NCBI GenBank assembly: GCA_963575745.1
Contig: CAUYUJ010017837.1
Coordinates: forward strand, 906,190 to 970,189
Source: Prorocentrum cordatum
Lineage: Eukaryota; Sar; Dinophyceae; Prorocentrales; Prorocentraceae
Direction: 5' to 3'
Length of the DNA stretch: 64,000 nt
The notes beneath the pieces were generated by a model. The model saw nothing but the letters and a program-made list of their open reading frames with translations, was not told the origin of the DNA and made no database searches. Below, in pieces: positions 1-11,357 of this stretch (position 1 is its first letter; each line of letters opens with the position of its first letter). The position numbers and the translations under genes are program-made.

Positions 1-419
1 GACTAGAGTTGATCGCGAGTAAGTTCGGCACCGTTCGCTTTGGAAATGACAGCGGCGCCTGGGAAGCCGACGTTGCGAGCTGAAGCCTCCTATCCGCAAC
101 TGCCCTGGCGAGCTGCCCGCTGCCGCCGTGAGATTGCGCTGCGCGGGCGCTCGCGCGAGGTCTGTTCCTGCGCCGACGATGCACTGCTATGTGCCCGTTC
201 CAGATGTAGGGCGCATGCAGCGGGGGGCCAATCTCGCGACATCTCGAAAACTGCTTACCCGACCCCGCTCTCTCGAAGAACAGAGATACTTCACACTGCG
301 CCGTCGCGTCCAGTAAAAAGCACTTCAAAGGGTAAGCGCCCGGAGTTGGCCCGCGCGCAGGCGGCGTCATCCAATCTCTCGCTCGCTGACATGTAGGCAG
401 CGCAGCGCTGGTGAAAACA
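1..419. other. No gene seen
   Basis: Open frames of about 60-118 codons exist here, but their composition is arbitrary and they match no family I recognise. I see no repeat structure. Confidence 0.5.
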
Positions 420-1480
420 AACTTCCCATCCCCCTCCTCCGCGCCCCCCCCCGCCCCCCCCCCTCTCCCCCCCCCCCCCCCTCCCCCTCGTCGCCATCGT
501 CGCCATCGTCGCGCCATTCCCATCATCGCGCTCACGATCGTCCGCATCAAGCGCGCCATCCTCATCATAACCATGACCCCCCCCCATATCATCATCGTCA
601 TCGACGCCCTCGCCCTGATCCTCATCATCACCACCATCCCGAGAATCACCCCCATCCACATGTTCGCCATCATCCCCGCCCTGCTCCTCCTCATCACCAC
701 CGCCACCATCGCCACCATCATCACCACCATCAGCAGTGCCATCATCATCATTGTCACCATCATGGTCATCATCAACAGTGGCATGGCATCATCACCATGA
801 TCGTCAGCAGCATCACCAACATCGCCATCGTCAACATAATCATCATCATCGCCATCATCTTTCATCACTATCATCATCATCATCACTATCATCATGACCA
901 ACAACATCACAATCATCATCGTAATCATCACCCGCAGCATCAGCATTTTCCCTTTCCTCATCATCCTCATCATCCTCATCACCATTATCATCACTATCAA
1001 CATCTGACCCTCTCTAGTCCGCCGTCGTCGTCGTGGTCCTCCTCCTACTCCTCCTTCTCCTCCACCCTCCCTCCTGTCTTCCTTCCAGCCTTCCTCGCCG
1101 CATCCTTCTCCTTCCTCGCCGCCTCCTGTTCAAACTTCTGCCCCTGCCTCCTCGCCCGCCTCCGCCTCCTCCTTCTCCTCTGCGCTCTCCTCCTCCTTCT
1201 CTCTCATCCCCCCCCCTCCTCTTCCCCCCCCCCCTCCCCCCCCCCTTCCACCCCCTCCCCCTCCTCCCCCGCCTCCTCCACCCCCTCGTCGTCCATCCGC
1301 CCAGCCATCTATCGCCGCAGCGACCTCCTCCCCCCCCTCCCCTCGCCTTCCCCCGCGCCCCCCCCCCCCCCGCCCCCCCCGCCGCCCCCCCCCGCCCCCG
1401 CCCCGTTTAGCTCGCCCCCGCAGTCGCGCCCGAAAGGGGGGGGGGTCAAGCGCGCGACGACGACGACGACGACGACGACG
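420..1480. repeat. Low-complexity CCN and CAT/ATC trinucleotide tracts
   Basis: C-rich tracts at 427-490 are followed by a long imperfect CAT/ATC repeat (about 510-1005), then pyrimidine-rich CCT/CTC DNA (about 1020-1410) and a pure GAC run near 1453-1480. Every open frame across it (poly-His, poly-Pro, poly-Leu) is a by-product of the repeat. I see no gene. Confidence 0.85.
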
Positions 1481-1979
1481 CCCCGCCCTGCCCCATCCCG
1501 CGCTGCCTCGCCTGCGCAGGAAGGCGGAGACCACGCGCCTCCGCGCGGGCGGCTTCGCGGGCAGCCTGAGGAAGGAGGAGGGCCTCGGGAGGAAGGGGGT
1601 CGAGCTGATGACGCGCGCGCGTAGCAACGTACTTATCCTCTAAAATGGGGGCGACGCAATACCCAGGGGCCCCGAGGCGATCGAGAGGGTCGAGGCATAG
1701 AGGGCGCGAGCGGAGGGCACGAGAAAACGGACCAAGCTAACCTGGGGCAACATGGATAGCGCCTTAAAGAGCCAGGCTCGTTTTGACAACCTAGAAGGCA
1801 TGGCAGTTTTCCACGGGCGCGCAAGATTCAACGGTCAGTCGACCGCCCCCTCGAGACCGCGCGGAGACAAGGCCGCGCCCATGACGGCTGGGCCTCATTT
1901 AAAGCCTCGCGGGCTTCGACAGAGTCCTCGCGGGCGACCTCCTGAGCTCTGGATGGGGGCGACTTACAAAAGCGGGCCC

Positions 1980-2734
1980 TCAGGAGCTCATCCAAGGGAT
2001 GCTCGCGCCAGCATGCAGCGCGGGCAATATTCGCGGCGCGCTGCGGTTCATAGCTTTAACGGGAGACTCGAAGGAGCCTACAAACACGGGCGGCCTCGGA
2101 AGCAAGCCCAAAACGGGCGCCGCGGCAGGCGTCAGCCATGCGCTCCACGCACGACTTTGCCAGCCAATGATCAAGCGAGCGGCGACCAGCTGGAAGCGCA
2201 ATCAATCGCAGTGTCTCTTCGAGCGCGGCGCTGCCATTCTGCGCGCGCAACCGATGCGAGCACAACCAGGGGCGCGGATCGCAGTTCGAGCTCGCGTCGC
2301 AGCACTAGAGAATTCCAAGGAGTAGATCGTCGGTCCACGGCGCCGCCTCAGACGCAACCAATTGAGGCGCGGATGCGTCCCAGGAGGAAGCCGAAACACC
2401 TGAGAAAGACGCCCGAGCTCGATCTGCCTCGAGGCCTTGGGCACTGGCAACAACTGCATCACGTGGCCCAGGACAGACGTGCAGCACGTGCTATACAAGA
2501 CTGCCGAAGTGGGGCTGGTTTGGGCCCACGACCGACGGCAGCGCAGCGGGGGCGATATTTGGCTATCGGCAGCGCCCGAGAATCTTCCAGGGACGCACCG
2601 GGGCCCGCCCGCGCCCCGAGATAGAACCACTTATCTTCTGTTCGGAACTTTACTCCAGACCAGGATATACACATGTAAGAGCTTCTGAACCTCGGACTTC
2701 GAGTCGGGGGTGAATCTGCTAGCTGCTGGAACAA
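1980..2734 (-). pseudogene. LINE A thumb and C-terminal fragments
   Basis: Two frames continue the RT. One reads FYLGARAGPGA, equivalent to the KYLGxxxGPG block after the catalytic domain. The other reads LYSTCCTSVLGHVMQLLPVP, equivalent to the LYNxxxLPVLSYVxQ block. Further LINE-like residues run to about 1980. Frames change at least twice. Confidence 0.6.
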
Positions 2735-3920
2735 TCTCGCATTTAGCGGGCTTGAATTTCAGGCGGGCAATCTTTTCCGCGATATTCATGGCCCGAGAAA
2801 GCTGGATGAGACACTTCGACATCTCAAGGGCGCCGCCGAGATCATCGGCGCAATCTCCGTTGATACCCGGCCGCTTATTCTCGAAGCAGCCGCGGTGGTC
2901 AACTAGCGCGGGGGCCAGGGCAGCGGCGAACAAGGAGCCCGAAAACGCCTCTCCCTGGATTGTGCCAGAACGGATCCAGAACGCGTGCCTCGGAAATCCC
3001 TGGACGGAAATCACTCCCTGGACGGCGGGGTACAATATACAAATGAAACCCATCAGCGCTGACGGGCACCTCATCTTCGCGAGCGCTAACATCGCAAACT
3101 CCTGGGGCAGGCTAGGAGGGGCATGTCCATTGTCAAGGGCACGCAGTACTGGGCAGTCATCATCAGCCTCAGGACGGGCTGAGCGCGCACGGGATAACGC
3201 ATCTACTTCCAAGCTATTCGCGCAAAAGCTTCGGCCACGCATGAAGCCGCGCTGACCGCGAGGAATAAGATTGCCCAAAGGTCTTCGAATGGCGAAGTTC
3301 ACCGCCGCAGTCAAAAGTTTAATGCTCGTCCTTCGGGGGCCCAGGACTCGCGCGGCATCGGCTTCCCGATCGCGCTCGCCATCGGGCGTGTCGGGGGCGA
3401 GCTCGCCCTTCGGCAGGAATGCCTGAAGGGCAACATCCCCCGACGAGAAGAGGCTGTCGCCCGCGGGCGCCCACGGGGGGGCGTCGCGCAGCAGCGGCGG
3501 CCCAGAGGGATGGGCGAGCCAGGCATCATAGCGCAATCCATCAACTCCAGGTGCTGAGTCGCTGACACGGAGTGCCACTTCCTTCGGCGCGGCGAACGGC
3601 GGCGGCGGGCAATCGTCGAAGTTGACGGTCTTGACGAACCGATCGGCGCAATCAGCGGCAGCTTTCGCAGGCCACGGCTTCCGAGCAAACGCCTCGCCCC
3701 AATGCGATGTGAGAGCAGCGGCGCGATCGGCGGCGCCCTCTACCCCCGCCCCCTCCACCACTATCGCTCTCAAAACCAATCTTCTCGAAAACGGCATCCA
3801 TGGGCCAGCCCGGCGATTGGTGGCCTGAAGTTGCTGTCGGAAACGGGCGCGCGAACTTATGCCCTGGGCCTGGTCGAGACGAGCTTGAATCGGTGCGCGA
3901 TCGAATTCAGCAGCTTTCAA
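2631..3920 (-). pseudogene. LINE A reverse transcriptase
   Basis: A 429-codon frame. The order is APGVDGLRYDAWL (RT block 1), RRPLGNLIPRGQRGFMRGRSF (template-contact region), ALDNGHAPPSL (a degraded motif A, normally FDxxxAFPSL), SGTIQGEAFSGSLFA (motif B, normally QGCPLSG) and GDCADDLGGAL (motif C). The catalytic Asp pair survives but surrounding positions are eroded. Downstream thumb sequence continues in another frame, so this is a relic. Confidence 0.85.
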
Positions 3921-4432
3921 ATTCCACTTCGCTCGAACAGCGTTGAAACGAAGCCGGGTGGAGCAAGCGCTCTTGGCCGCCGCGAATCTCGAAGAAATCG
4001 GGGGCCATCTCGCGCGAGCTCAGCAGTGACCCAGCACGCGCGCAGTCTTAGCGCCAAACAGCACGCGCGAGGGCGCGAGCGAGTAGTAGCAGGGTCCGCG
4101 AGACACGCGGGAACTTGGAAGCCGAGAGGTCGCGGGCGCGACTGGTCTCCTGCGCAAGCACCTCGTGCCCCTGCAGCCTGCGGGGGGGGGCTCATCGAGG
4201 CAAGGTGTTCTTCCTCAGCTTCAACATATTTACCAGGGGCCGACTTGTATATGACCGACGTAGCGATGTGCTTCGGGATGGGGCAGTCGCTGTCAGTGGC
4301 GAGCTCTCGGGGGAGAAACGTGACAACCAACGCAGCGTAATCGCTCACTTTGCCTCTAGAGAGCTCCTCGGGTTTGCCTGCAACTCTAGCGCGCAATAAA
4401 TCAGCGCAATCATCCAGCCAGGCCGAGAGCAC
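3917..4432 (-). pseudogene. LINE A endonuclease C-terminus and linker
   Basis: After the insert the frame reads LSAWLDDCADLL and then KVSDYAALVVTFLPRE. The latter corresponds to the SDHxP motif that closes the endonuclease domain, with His replaced by Tyr. A linker leading to the RT follows. The frame ends at a stop near 3917, and the RT continues from 3920 in another frame. Confidence 0.7.
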
Positions 4433-5030
4433 AAAGGGGGAACGCAAAACAAGACTTCGAGCCCTCGGCCCTAAGAAGCCCCCAGGAGGCCCCAACAAGC
4501 CCCTGAGGGGCCCCAAAAGCCCCCAAGAGGCCTTCAGGAGGCCCCCCAAGCGACGCTGAGGAGGCCCCCCAGCGGCCCCAAGAGGCACCCCAAATGCCAC
4601 CTCCGGCACGCAAGCACATGCCAACGACCCGACGCGTTTAAGGGCCCGCCGCAACCCCCAAAAGTCCCCAAATCCGGCAAGGCTCCGAAGAGGCCCCAAA
4701 AATAATCATCAACACCTCATCCTAAGAAACTGCCTAGAGCTCTCCGAAGCGACCCCGAGCGTACCCAGGAGGACTCTAACCTTCTACCAAGGCACGGTGG
4801 CAGGATCCCCTTTCGAAACTTTTCGGCCCTCCTGGACAGCCCCGGCTAATCTCGAAAGTCTGCAGAGGTCTCTCGGGCCATCTTGCCGCTCTCGCCCCGC
4901 TGCTGCCCAGCTACGCGTCTTCCACAAGCGCGGTGGCGGATATGCGCGGCTCAGTCATGCGAAATGGGCCGGCGGAGTGAGCGAAGCGATTCAATAAATC
5001 AGCGCAATCATCCAGCCAAGCCGAGAGCAC
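4433..5030. mobile_element. 598-bp insert in LINE A flanked by 39-bp direct repeats
   Basis: The 39-bp sequence at 4394-4432 (starting CAATAAATCAGCGC, ending GAGAGCAC) recurs at 4992-5030 with one mismatch. Both copies encode the LINE stretch LSAWLDDCADLL on the minus strand. Removing one copy plus the intervening DNA (598 bp, remainder 1 on division by 3) brings the upstream endonuclease frame into register with the downstream VSDYAALVV frame. The insert carries GGCCCC-rich 12-18-bp repeats like those at 8500-8880, in opposite orientation. No coding capacity is seen. Confidence 0.75.
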
Positions 5031-5841
5031 CATAATCAATCTATAACAGCAACTGCATCCGCCTGCTTGTCGTCGTGGGTGGCTGCAGTAGGCGGGATCC
5101 CAATGAACGAATCTCAAGTGTCGCACCATCTCGGCGCCTGCGCATGCAGGGGTTGAGCGCTTCTTTGGGCCTCCGATGGCTGCGCAAAGCTCAGTTGTTT
5201 CGTGCGCGAAATTGAAATCATCCGTGACAACAGTTAAACAGCCCTCCGGAATAGCTTCAGATCCGGCCCGGTTCCTGGATATTAGATTACACGCGTCCCG
5301 AACTTGGCTCGCAGTTAATTCACGAATATGAACGTTCCAATGGGTTATCTTAACGTTTTCGCTAGATATCACTACACGCAGCACACGACCAGGAATATGA
5401 GCTGAAGAGGAGGAGGAGACTCCCAGAGGAAGAGTGGGGGTGGGATTCCCTCGGGCAAGGACCCCAGGATCGACCGTGGCCACACCCCCACGGATGCGGC
5501 CCCCACGATCTTCCCCGCAGAAACTCGAAACAAATCAGAGCTCCAGGAAGAATCTTCTGTAAAAACGCACGCAATTGGGCGTCATGTTGGTGCACTTCTT
5601 CAAACGAAGTAACAGAGGAACCAAGGCGCAGCCTATACATATAACCCAGTTTGTCAGATGCATGAACCCCTTCATACGGGAGAAGCGCCCGACAATTCCA
5701 CGTAGTGAAATTTATGCCACCAGCCGAACTCATATCATAAAACGTCTGTGATGTCGACCTTGGAAGCAGCTGCACAAACCTGTTAAAGACACCACTCAGG
5801 CTCAGCATCAGGCTCGAAGACCGAGCGCGTGTGCTCGACAA
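5031..5841 (-). pseudogene. LINE A endonuclease, N-terminal and middle parts
   Basis: The first piece begins with INFTTWNCRALL, the WN(C/A)RG strand of the exonuclease-endonuclease-phosphatase fold, followed by a degraded QEVH region reading FEEVHQHD. A frame change near 5400-5480 leads to the second piece. There VVTDDFNFA corresponds to the GDFN metal-binding motif, with the first Gly replaced. The enzyme would nick genomic DNA to prime target-primed reverse transcription. The altered motifs and frameshift make it a pseudogene. Confidence 0.75.
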
Positions 5842-6109
5842 GCTCGGCTTTGGACAAGCTCAGTTTCGTCGCCTGGTTCCACAAAACCTCAAAGTTCTCG
5901 CAACCCTGTTCCGGGTCGATCTTCCACACTGCATCCCATCCCACAGAGAGCCAGCCACGATCGCGATCGAAAAAGATCTTGGAGCCCTGCGCGTGCGGCA
6001 GCAGAGCGAACCTCGTCTTGCGCCCGAGAATATCGAGCTTGATCTGGCGCGGGTTCTTATATTGCGAAGCATGAAGGCGATCCGCTCCTCCACCACCATG
6101 AGCGTCCAC
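5783..6109 (-). pseudogene. LINE A N-terminal (pre-endonuclease) fragment
   Basis: A 108-codon frame contains the stretches KIFFDRDRGWLSVGWDAVW and ENFEVLWNQATKLSLSK. I take this as the conserved domain that precedes the endonuclease in this LINE type. It lies directly upstream, in sense, of the endonuclease start in another frame, so at least one frameshift separates them. No initiation context could be assigned. Confidence 0.55.
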
Positions 6110-7250
6110 CGAGAACTGGCGAGGAAGAGGAGCGACCGTACCAAGAATTGGCGAAGAAGAGGAGGAGGAGAAGGAGGAGGAGGAGACCAGCGTAGGAGGG
6201 GAGTCCGTCCATCCCTACCTCTCCCGAGAGAGGGCGAGCTCGGCCGCGCCTGGCCTGGGTGGCGCCGATGGCGCCCATGATGAAGTGGCCCAGGGGCGGC
6301 GAGCCGTATTTATATCAAGCAGCGTCAAAGACCACGGCACGGAAGGGGAAGAAGTGGGAGGGACGGCAGAGGGCAGAAGGAGGAGGAGGAGGAGAAGGAG
6401 GAGGAGGAGGAGGAGGAGAAGGAAGAGGAGGAGGAGGAAGAGGAGGCCCCCCCGCCGCCGTCGCCGGCAAACGCTCTGGCGACGGGCGGCAGCCGACGCA
6501 GACCCGCCGGGCGCGCCGCAGAACGCGCAGGGCGCGCGTCAGTCGGCCTCCCCCGCGGCCAGCTCCGCTGCCAGCGAGGGCCCGGTTGCCGCCGCGTGCA
6601 GCTCCTGAAGGAGGAGGTCCATAGGGAGGGGGGAGGACGGGGTCGATGAGGTAGAGGAGGAGGCGGCGGAGCCGGAATAGCTGGAGGAGGAGGAGGAGGA
6701 GGAGGAGGAGGAGGAGGAGGAGGAGGAGGAGGAGGAGGAGGCCGGGACGGACGGCAGCGGAACCGAGGGGGGAGAAGAACCGCAGCCGATGGCCCGCGGA
6801 GTCCAAATGGCCCACCCGGGGCGGCCCGTGCGTTTCGACAAAAGGACCGTGTCGACCCACAGCCAAAAAAAACAGCGATATCCAGCAGTGGCGATGAGGG
6901 CTCTCCAGCACGCCCAATGGCAGACGTTCGTACCCAGACATCCGACGATGAGTCCTTGTTCGATGCGCGGCCCCAGAGGTCCCAACACTTTCCCTAGGAG
7001 GGCAAACCTTGGCCCCGTGTAATTTTATTGTCCTGGGCCCGGTAACAGGCCCCCAGATGCCGACATCAAGGAAGACCGCCCAGATTGGGAAACTCACCGT
7101 GATCCCAGATTGGGAAACGCCCAGGAGCGAAACACCCTGATCCGCCACCGTGCCCCCTGGCACGTTGAGGCGTGGAAGAATGCCAAGGCGCTTGGTAAGG
7201 TTTTTGTAATATAAGAAACGACCGCCCCTCCCTCTACTCGCGGGCTGTTG
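6110..7250. other. GGA-rich low-complexity DNA, no gene
   Basis: GGA/GAG tracts lie at about 6153-6185, 6378-6443 and 6650-6740. Poly-Glu, poly-Leu and poly-Ser frames over them are artefacts. One copy of the dispersed GGTCGGGACC-type repeat lies at about 6935-7000. Confidence 0.75.
6935..7000 (-). repeat. Dispersed GGTCGGGACC-type repeat, copy 1
   Basis: On the minus strand a GGGACCTCTGGGGCCGCGCA core is followed by CATCGTCGGATG. The same order recurs near 12845, 28725, 32372 and 33310. Confidence 0.6.
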
Positions 7251-7255
7251 CCATT

Positions 7256-8265
7256 AGACCATCCTGCGTGGTATTCGCCCCTCCCGTGGACCCCTCCCTA
7301 GAGGGCTTCGCCACAACTCAACGTACATCACTCGTACCTCGCTCTTCCCGTCACCCGAAAAATACAAAGAAACGGGCCATGGGAGCCGCCCGGGAGCCGC
7401 TTTACTTGAACAAATACAAAAGAAACGGGCTACAGTCGGGGCGTTGACCTGAGGCACCTTAAATAAGGAACGAGGCCCCTTTTTTCCATAAGTTAAACTT
7501 CGATTTCCTATCGAAAGCACAAGGAAAACCTGAGGCAAGCGGATAAACACGTAAGGAACACGAAGCCCCTCCCCAACGAAAAGGGTTCCTTCTTCAGGGC
7601 CCTGACTGTATTAGACCATTGTGCCTGGGCCTCGCCCCTCCCCTGGACCCCTCCCTAGAAGGCTTAGCCCCAACTCAACGTCATCACTCGTGCCTCGCTC
7701 TTTCCGTCATCCGGGGTGCGCCCTCCTCGCCCCTCCCCTGGACCCCTCCCTAGAAGGCTTCGCCCCGCCAGAGCGTTCATCACTCGTACCTCGCTCTTTC
7801 CGTTATCTGGGACCCGGGATGCCAGCCCCCTCGAACTCCCCCTAATTTCATTCCTTCCAACTAACGGATCGCACGCGACGCGCGCTTTCCGTCATCTGGG
7901 ACCCGGGACGCCACCCCCCTCGAACTCCCCGAACTCCCCCTAGTTTCATTCATTACACCCTGCGAAATGCTTAAGAAATCATGGGTTAAGAAATTCATAG
8001 TCTCAGAACTTGAATAAAAACCCAACGTTTCCATTGAAATCTTAAGATTTATATTGAAATGTTAAGAAAAATCGAGACTCTGGCCGAAAACTTGGGTTTT
8101 CTTAAGCATCGCCTGGAGTGTATGGCTAACGGATCGCACGCTGCGCGCGCTTTCCGTCATCCGGTTTGCGCGCCCCTCGCCCCGCGCCTGAACCCCTCCC
8201 TAAGAGGGCTTCGCCCCACCAGAGCGTCATCCCTTCGTACCTCGCTCTCTCCGTCACCTGCTCGG
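7256..8265. repeat. Dispersed copies of a ~85-100-bp unit
   Basis: A unit with CCCTCCCTAGA(G/A)GGCTTCGCC, then CATCACTCGTACCTCGCTCT and CCGTCA, is seen at about 7270-7350, 7625-7715, 7728-7815 and 8180-8255. One gap between copies holds the 180-bp MITE at 7431-7610. No coding function is seen. Confidence 0.7.
7431..7610 (+). mobile_element. 180-bp TA-flanked MITE, copy 1
   Basis: It starts TACAGTCGGGG and ends CCCTGACTGTA, giving near-perfect terminal inverted repeats bounded by TA. Its interior matches the two copies at 53278 and 53579. TA targets and CAGT ends suggest a non-autonomous Tc1/mariner-type element. No coding capacity is seen. Confidence 0.8.
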
Positions 8266-9727
8266 CACGGGGACGGAAAGCGCATTTACTTCCAGAGCAC
8301 GAGCTGTCGCTGGCTTGCCCGTTCTTTCTCTCTGTCTCCCCGTCTGGAGGCTCCCTTGGGGCATCTTGGTGGCATATTGGGCGCCCTCTAGGGTTATCTA
8401 GAAACCGCAGGGGGCCTCTTCAGGGGGAACTAGGGCGTGTTGGTACCTGGGGAAGGCACTAGAGCGCGATAAAGCACGAATGGTGATTGTGATAGTACTG
8501 TGGATGATGATGACGACGACATACTATCTCTTGGGAGCATCTTGGGCCTCCTTGGGCCGTCTTGTGGCTCTCTTAGGCCGTCTTGGGGCCCCTTTGGGCC
8601 GTCCTCAGGCCCGCTTGGGAGCCTCTCGGGCCGTTATGGCACAATCTCGGGGGGCCCTGGAGCTGTATTGGGCCGGTCTTGCTCGAAAAACGAGAAGCTG
8701 GAACACCTTCACAAACCTACAGACAACAATGGTTTTGGCGTCATCCGGCACTCTTGGGGGTCCTCTCGGGGGCCGCTTGGTGTGTTTTGGAGGCCTCTTG
8801 GGCTGTGCTGAAGCCATCTTGGGCTATCTTGGATCGCTCTTGGGCCGTCCTCGGGCCCGTCTGGGCCTCTCTTACGCCGTCTGGTACCTTAAGCTGGCGA
8901 GGAGCCTACGCGGAGCCTACGCGAGCTGACGCAGAGCTTACGCGGAGCTTACGCGGAGCTTACGCACTCGTTAACAGGGAAATCCATGTTAACAAGCACC
9001 TGACCCTGCTCAGGTACCCGTTAACGGGGAATTTACAAGGAATGCCATGTTAACGAGGCCCTGACCCTGCTCGGGCACCCGTTCACAGGGAATTCCGTGC
9101 AATTTCCCTGTAAATGGATGCCTGAGCCCGCTCAAGCACCCGCCTTTCCATATTAAAGGCTCCGTTAACAAGGAAAAGGGGAGTAGATCCCTGGGGGACG
9201 GGATGCCACCCCCCTCGAACTCCCCCTAGTTTCATTCCTTCCGACTAACGGATCGCACGCTACGCGCGCTTTCCGTCACCTGCTCGGCACGGGGACGGAA
9301 AGCGCATTTACTTCCAGAGCACGAGATGTCGCTGGCTTGCCCGTTCTTTCTCTCTGTCTCCCCGTCTGGAGGCTCTATTGCGGCATCTTGGTGGCATATT
9401 GGGCGCCCTCTAGGGCTATCTAGAAGCCGCAGGAGGCCTCTCCAAGGGGGAACTAAGGCGTGTTGGCATCTTGGGAAGGCACTAGAGCGCGATAAAGCAC
9501 GAATGAAGATTATGATAGTGCTGTGGATGATGATGGCGACGACATACTGTCTCTTGGGAGCATCTTGGGCCTCTCCCAGGCCCTCCTTGGGCCGTCTTGT
9601 GGCTCTCTTAGGCCATCTTGGGGCCCTTTCGGGCCGTCCTCAGGGCCGCTTGGGAGCCTCTCGGGCCGTTATGGCACAATCTCGGGGGGCCTATCGGGCC
9701 CTTCTTTCTCGAAAAACGAGAAGCTCG

Positions 9728-9783
9728 AAAACCTTCACAAACCTAAAGACAACAATTGTTGTCTTTAGGTTTGTGAAGGTTTT
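9728..9783. repeat. 56-bp perfect palindrome
   Basis: Centred on AACAATTGTT (9751-9760), both arms read AAAACCTTCACAAACCTAAA inward without mismatch. Unit 1 holds only one arm at the equivalent place (near 8704). Confidence 0.9.
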
Positions 9784-9799
9784 TTGTTTTGCGTCGTCC

Positions 9800-9895
9800 G
9801 GCACAAAAATGCATTAATGGTTTTGCGTCGTCCGGCACAAAAACCATTAATGGTTTTTGTGCCGGACGACGCAAAAACCATTAATGGTTTTGCGT
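9800..9895. repeat. Nested palindrome built from GCGTCGTCCGGCAC
   Basis: The 14-mer occurs in alternating orientation (9791, 9824, 9858 inverted, 9891), separated by ACCATTAATGG spacers. The arm around 9848/9849 pairs perfectly for about 27 bases on each side. Confidence 0.85.
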
Positions 9896-10399
9896 CGTCC
9901 GGCACTCTTGGGGGTCCTCTCGGGGGCCGCTTGGTGTGTCTTGGAGGCCTATTGGGCTGTACTGAGGCCATCTTGGGCTATCTTGGATCGCTCTTGGGCA
10001 GTCCTCGGGCCCGTCTGGGCCTCTCTTACGCCGTCTGGTACCTTAAGCTGGCAAGGAGCCTGAGCGGAGCATACGCGAGCTGACACAGAGCTTACGCGAG
10101 CTTACGCGGAACTCACGCGGAGCTTACGCACTCGTTAACAGGGAAATCCATGTTAACAAGCACCTGACCCCGCTCAGGTACCCGTTAACATGGAATTTAC
10201 CAGGAATGCCATGTTAACGAGGCCCTGACCCCGCTCGGGCACCCGTTCACAGGGAATTCCGTGCAATTTCCGTGTTAATGGATGCCTGAGCCCGCTCAAG
10301 CACCCGCCTTTCCATGTTAAAGGCTCCGTTAAAAAGCAAAAAAACCATTAGATCCTGGGACGCGGGATGCCACCCCCTCAAGCTCACCCTAATTTTTTT

Positions 10400-10830
10400 C
10401 CTTCCGGCTAACGGATCGCACGCTACGCGCGCTTTCCGTCACCCCCCACACCCCCCTTGTTATTTCTCCCGACTAACGGATCGCGAACTTTCCGTCATCT
10501 GGGCGTCAGGCTGTTTACCCCCGACACGCCCTCTTGTCATTTCTTCCGGCTAACGGATCGTGACACTACGCGCGCTTTCCGTCATCTGACCCTCCGGCTG
10601 CCTACTCCCCCACCCCCTCTGGTATTTTTTCCGACTAACGGATCGCGACGCTACGCGCGCTTTCTTCATCTGGGCGCGAGGTGCCTACCCCTACACTCCC
10701 CTTGTTATGTCTCCAGACTAACGGATCGCGACGCTACGCGAGCGTTCCGTCATCTGGAGGTCGGGCTACCTGCCCACCCCTTTTTGTTTTCTCTCGACTG
10801 ACGGATCGCGACGCTTCGCGCGCTTTCCAT
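10400..10830 (+). repeat. Array of 66-85-bp repeats
   Basis: CTAACGGATCGCGACGC, then TACGCGCGCTTTCCGTCATC, recurs six times (starts near 10408, 10474, 10549, 10634, 10718 and 10798). C-rich spacers vary. Single copies also sit at 7859, 8124 and 9244. Confidence 0.85.
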
Positions 10831-10839
10831 CATCTGGGG

Positions 10840-11357
10840 GCACATCATGGCCCTTGCCTTGCTACCCCCTGGTCGTAACCCCTCTTGGACGTCCCCGATT
10901 TTCTTCTTCTGAGCTCCGCCGCCAACGAGGGCCCGGGCGCAGCCGAGGCCGCGCCCAAGTCGACGGACCCCGCTGGCCGCGCCAGCGCGGCGGCCGCCAG
11001 CTGGCCGGCCGCGGGCTCGGCGGCCGTGAGCTGCGGCGCGCAGCGGCGGCGGACGGCGGCCGGGCCTCGGCGGCATCGGCACCCCGGTCTCCGAGGATGC
11101 TGCCGGGTCTCCGAAGATGCGGCCGGACCTGGAACAGGAGAACCTCCTTCCAGAACATGAGGCCCTCCGCCGGCCAGAACACTCCCAGATCGCAGGGTCA
11201 CTCGAGAGTGCCCTCCCCCAGGATGCAAAACGACATCCAACAGGCACGAAGAGTACGGAGGTGCCCTTCCCGAACCGACCTCAATCTCATACCTCGGTCC
11301 GACTGCCAAGCGCTTGCCAACTGAGCGGCAAGGGGAAACGGGCCTGTCGCGAGATCA
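10840..11357. other. GC-rich interval, no gene recognised
   Basis: Overlapping frames exist on both strands, none with recognisable motifs. The strand-symmetric openness is what high GC content alone would give. Confidence 0.5.

Larger units (their letters stand above)
1980..6109 (-). mobile_element. LINE 'A', decayed non-LTR retrotransposon
   Basis: On the minus strand the order is an N-terminal domain, endonuclease (EEP family), reverse transcriptase and C-terminal region, as in dinoflagellate LINEs. No single frame spans it: domain pieces lie in different frames, with a large insert at 4433-5030. The RT box reads CADD instead of YADD. No tail or target duplication is visible, so the outer ends are uncertain; similarity fades below about 1980. 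It is inactive as it stands. Confidence 0.85.
8125..10410. repeat. Tandem duplication of a ~1.1-kb unit
   Basis: Unit 1 (about 8125-9246) and unit 2 (about 9247-10410) share the same order. Each starts with CTAACGGATCGCACGC, then CTGCTCGGCACGGGGACGG, then CTTGGGCCGTC-type 15-18-bp repeats. GAGCTTACGC minirepeats and GTTAACAGGGAA blocks about 55 bp apart follow. Unit 2 has extra palindromic DNA at 9728-9890 that unit 1 lacks. Frames rich in LG(P/A)SW come from the 15-18-bp repeats and are not taken as a gene. Confidence 0.8.

Noticed and set aside
1130-1627. Arg/Gly-rich minus-strand frame
   Set aside because: Shadow of CCT/CCC repeats.
8480-10083. LG(A/P)SW-rich frames as a repeat protein
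   Set aside because: The pattern follows 15-18-bp DNA repeats and is open in several frames; the equivalent frames in the two duplicated units are not conserved as protein.
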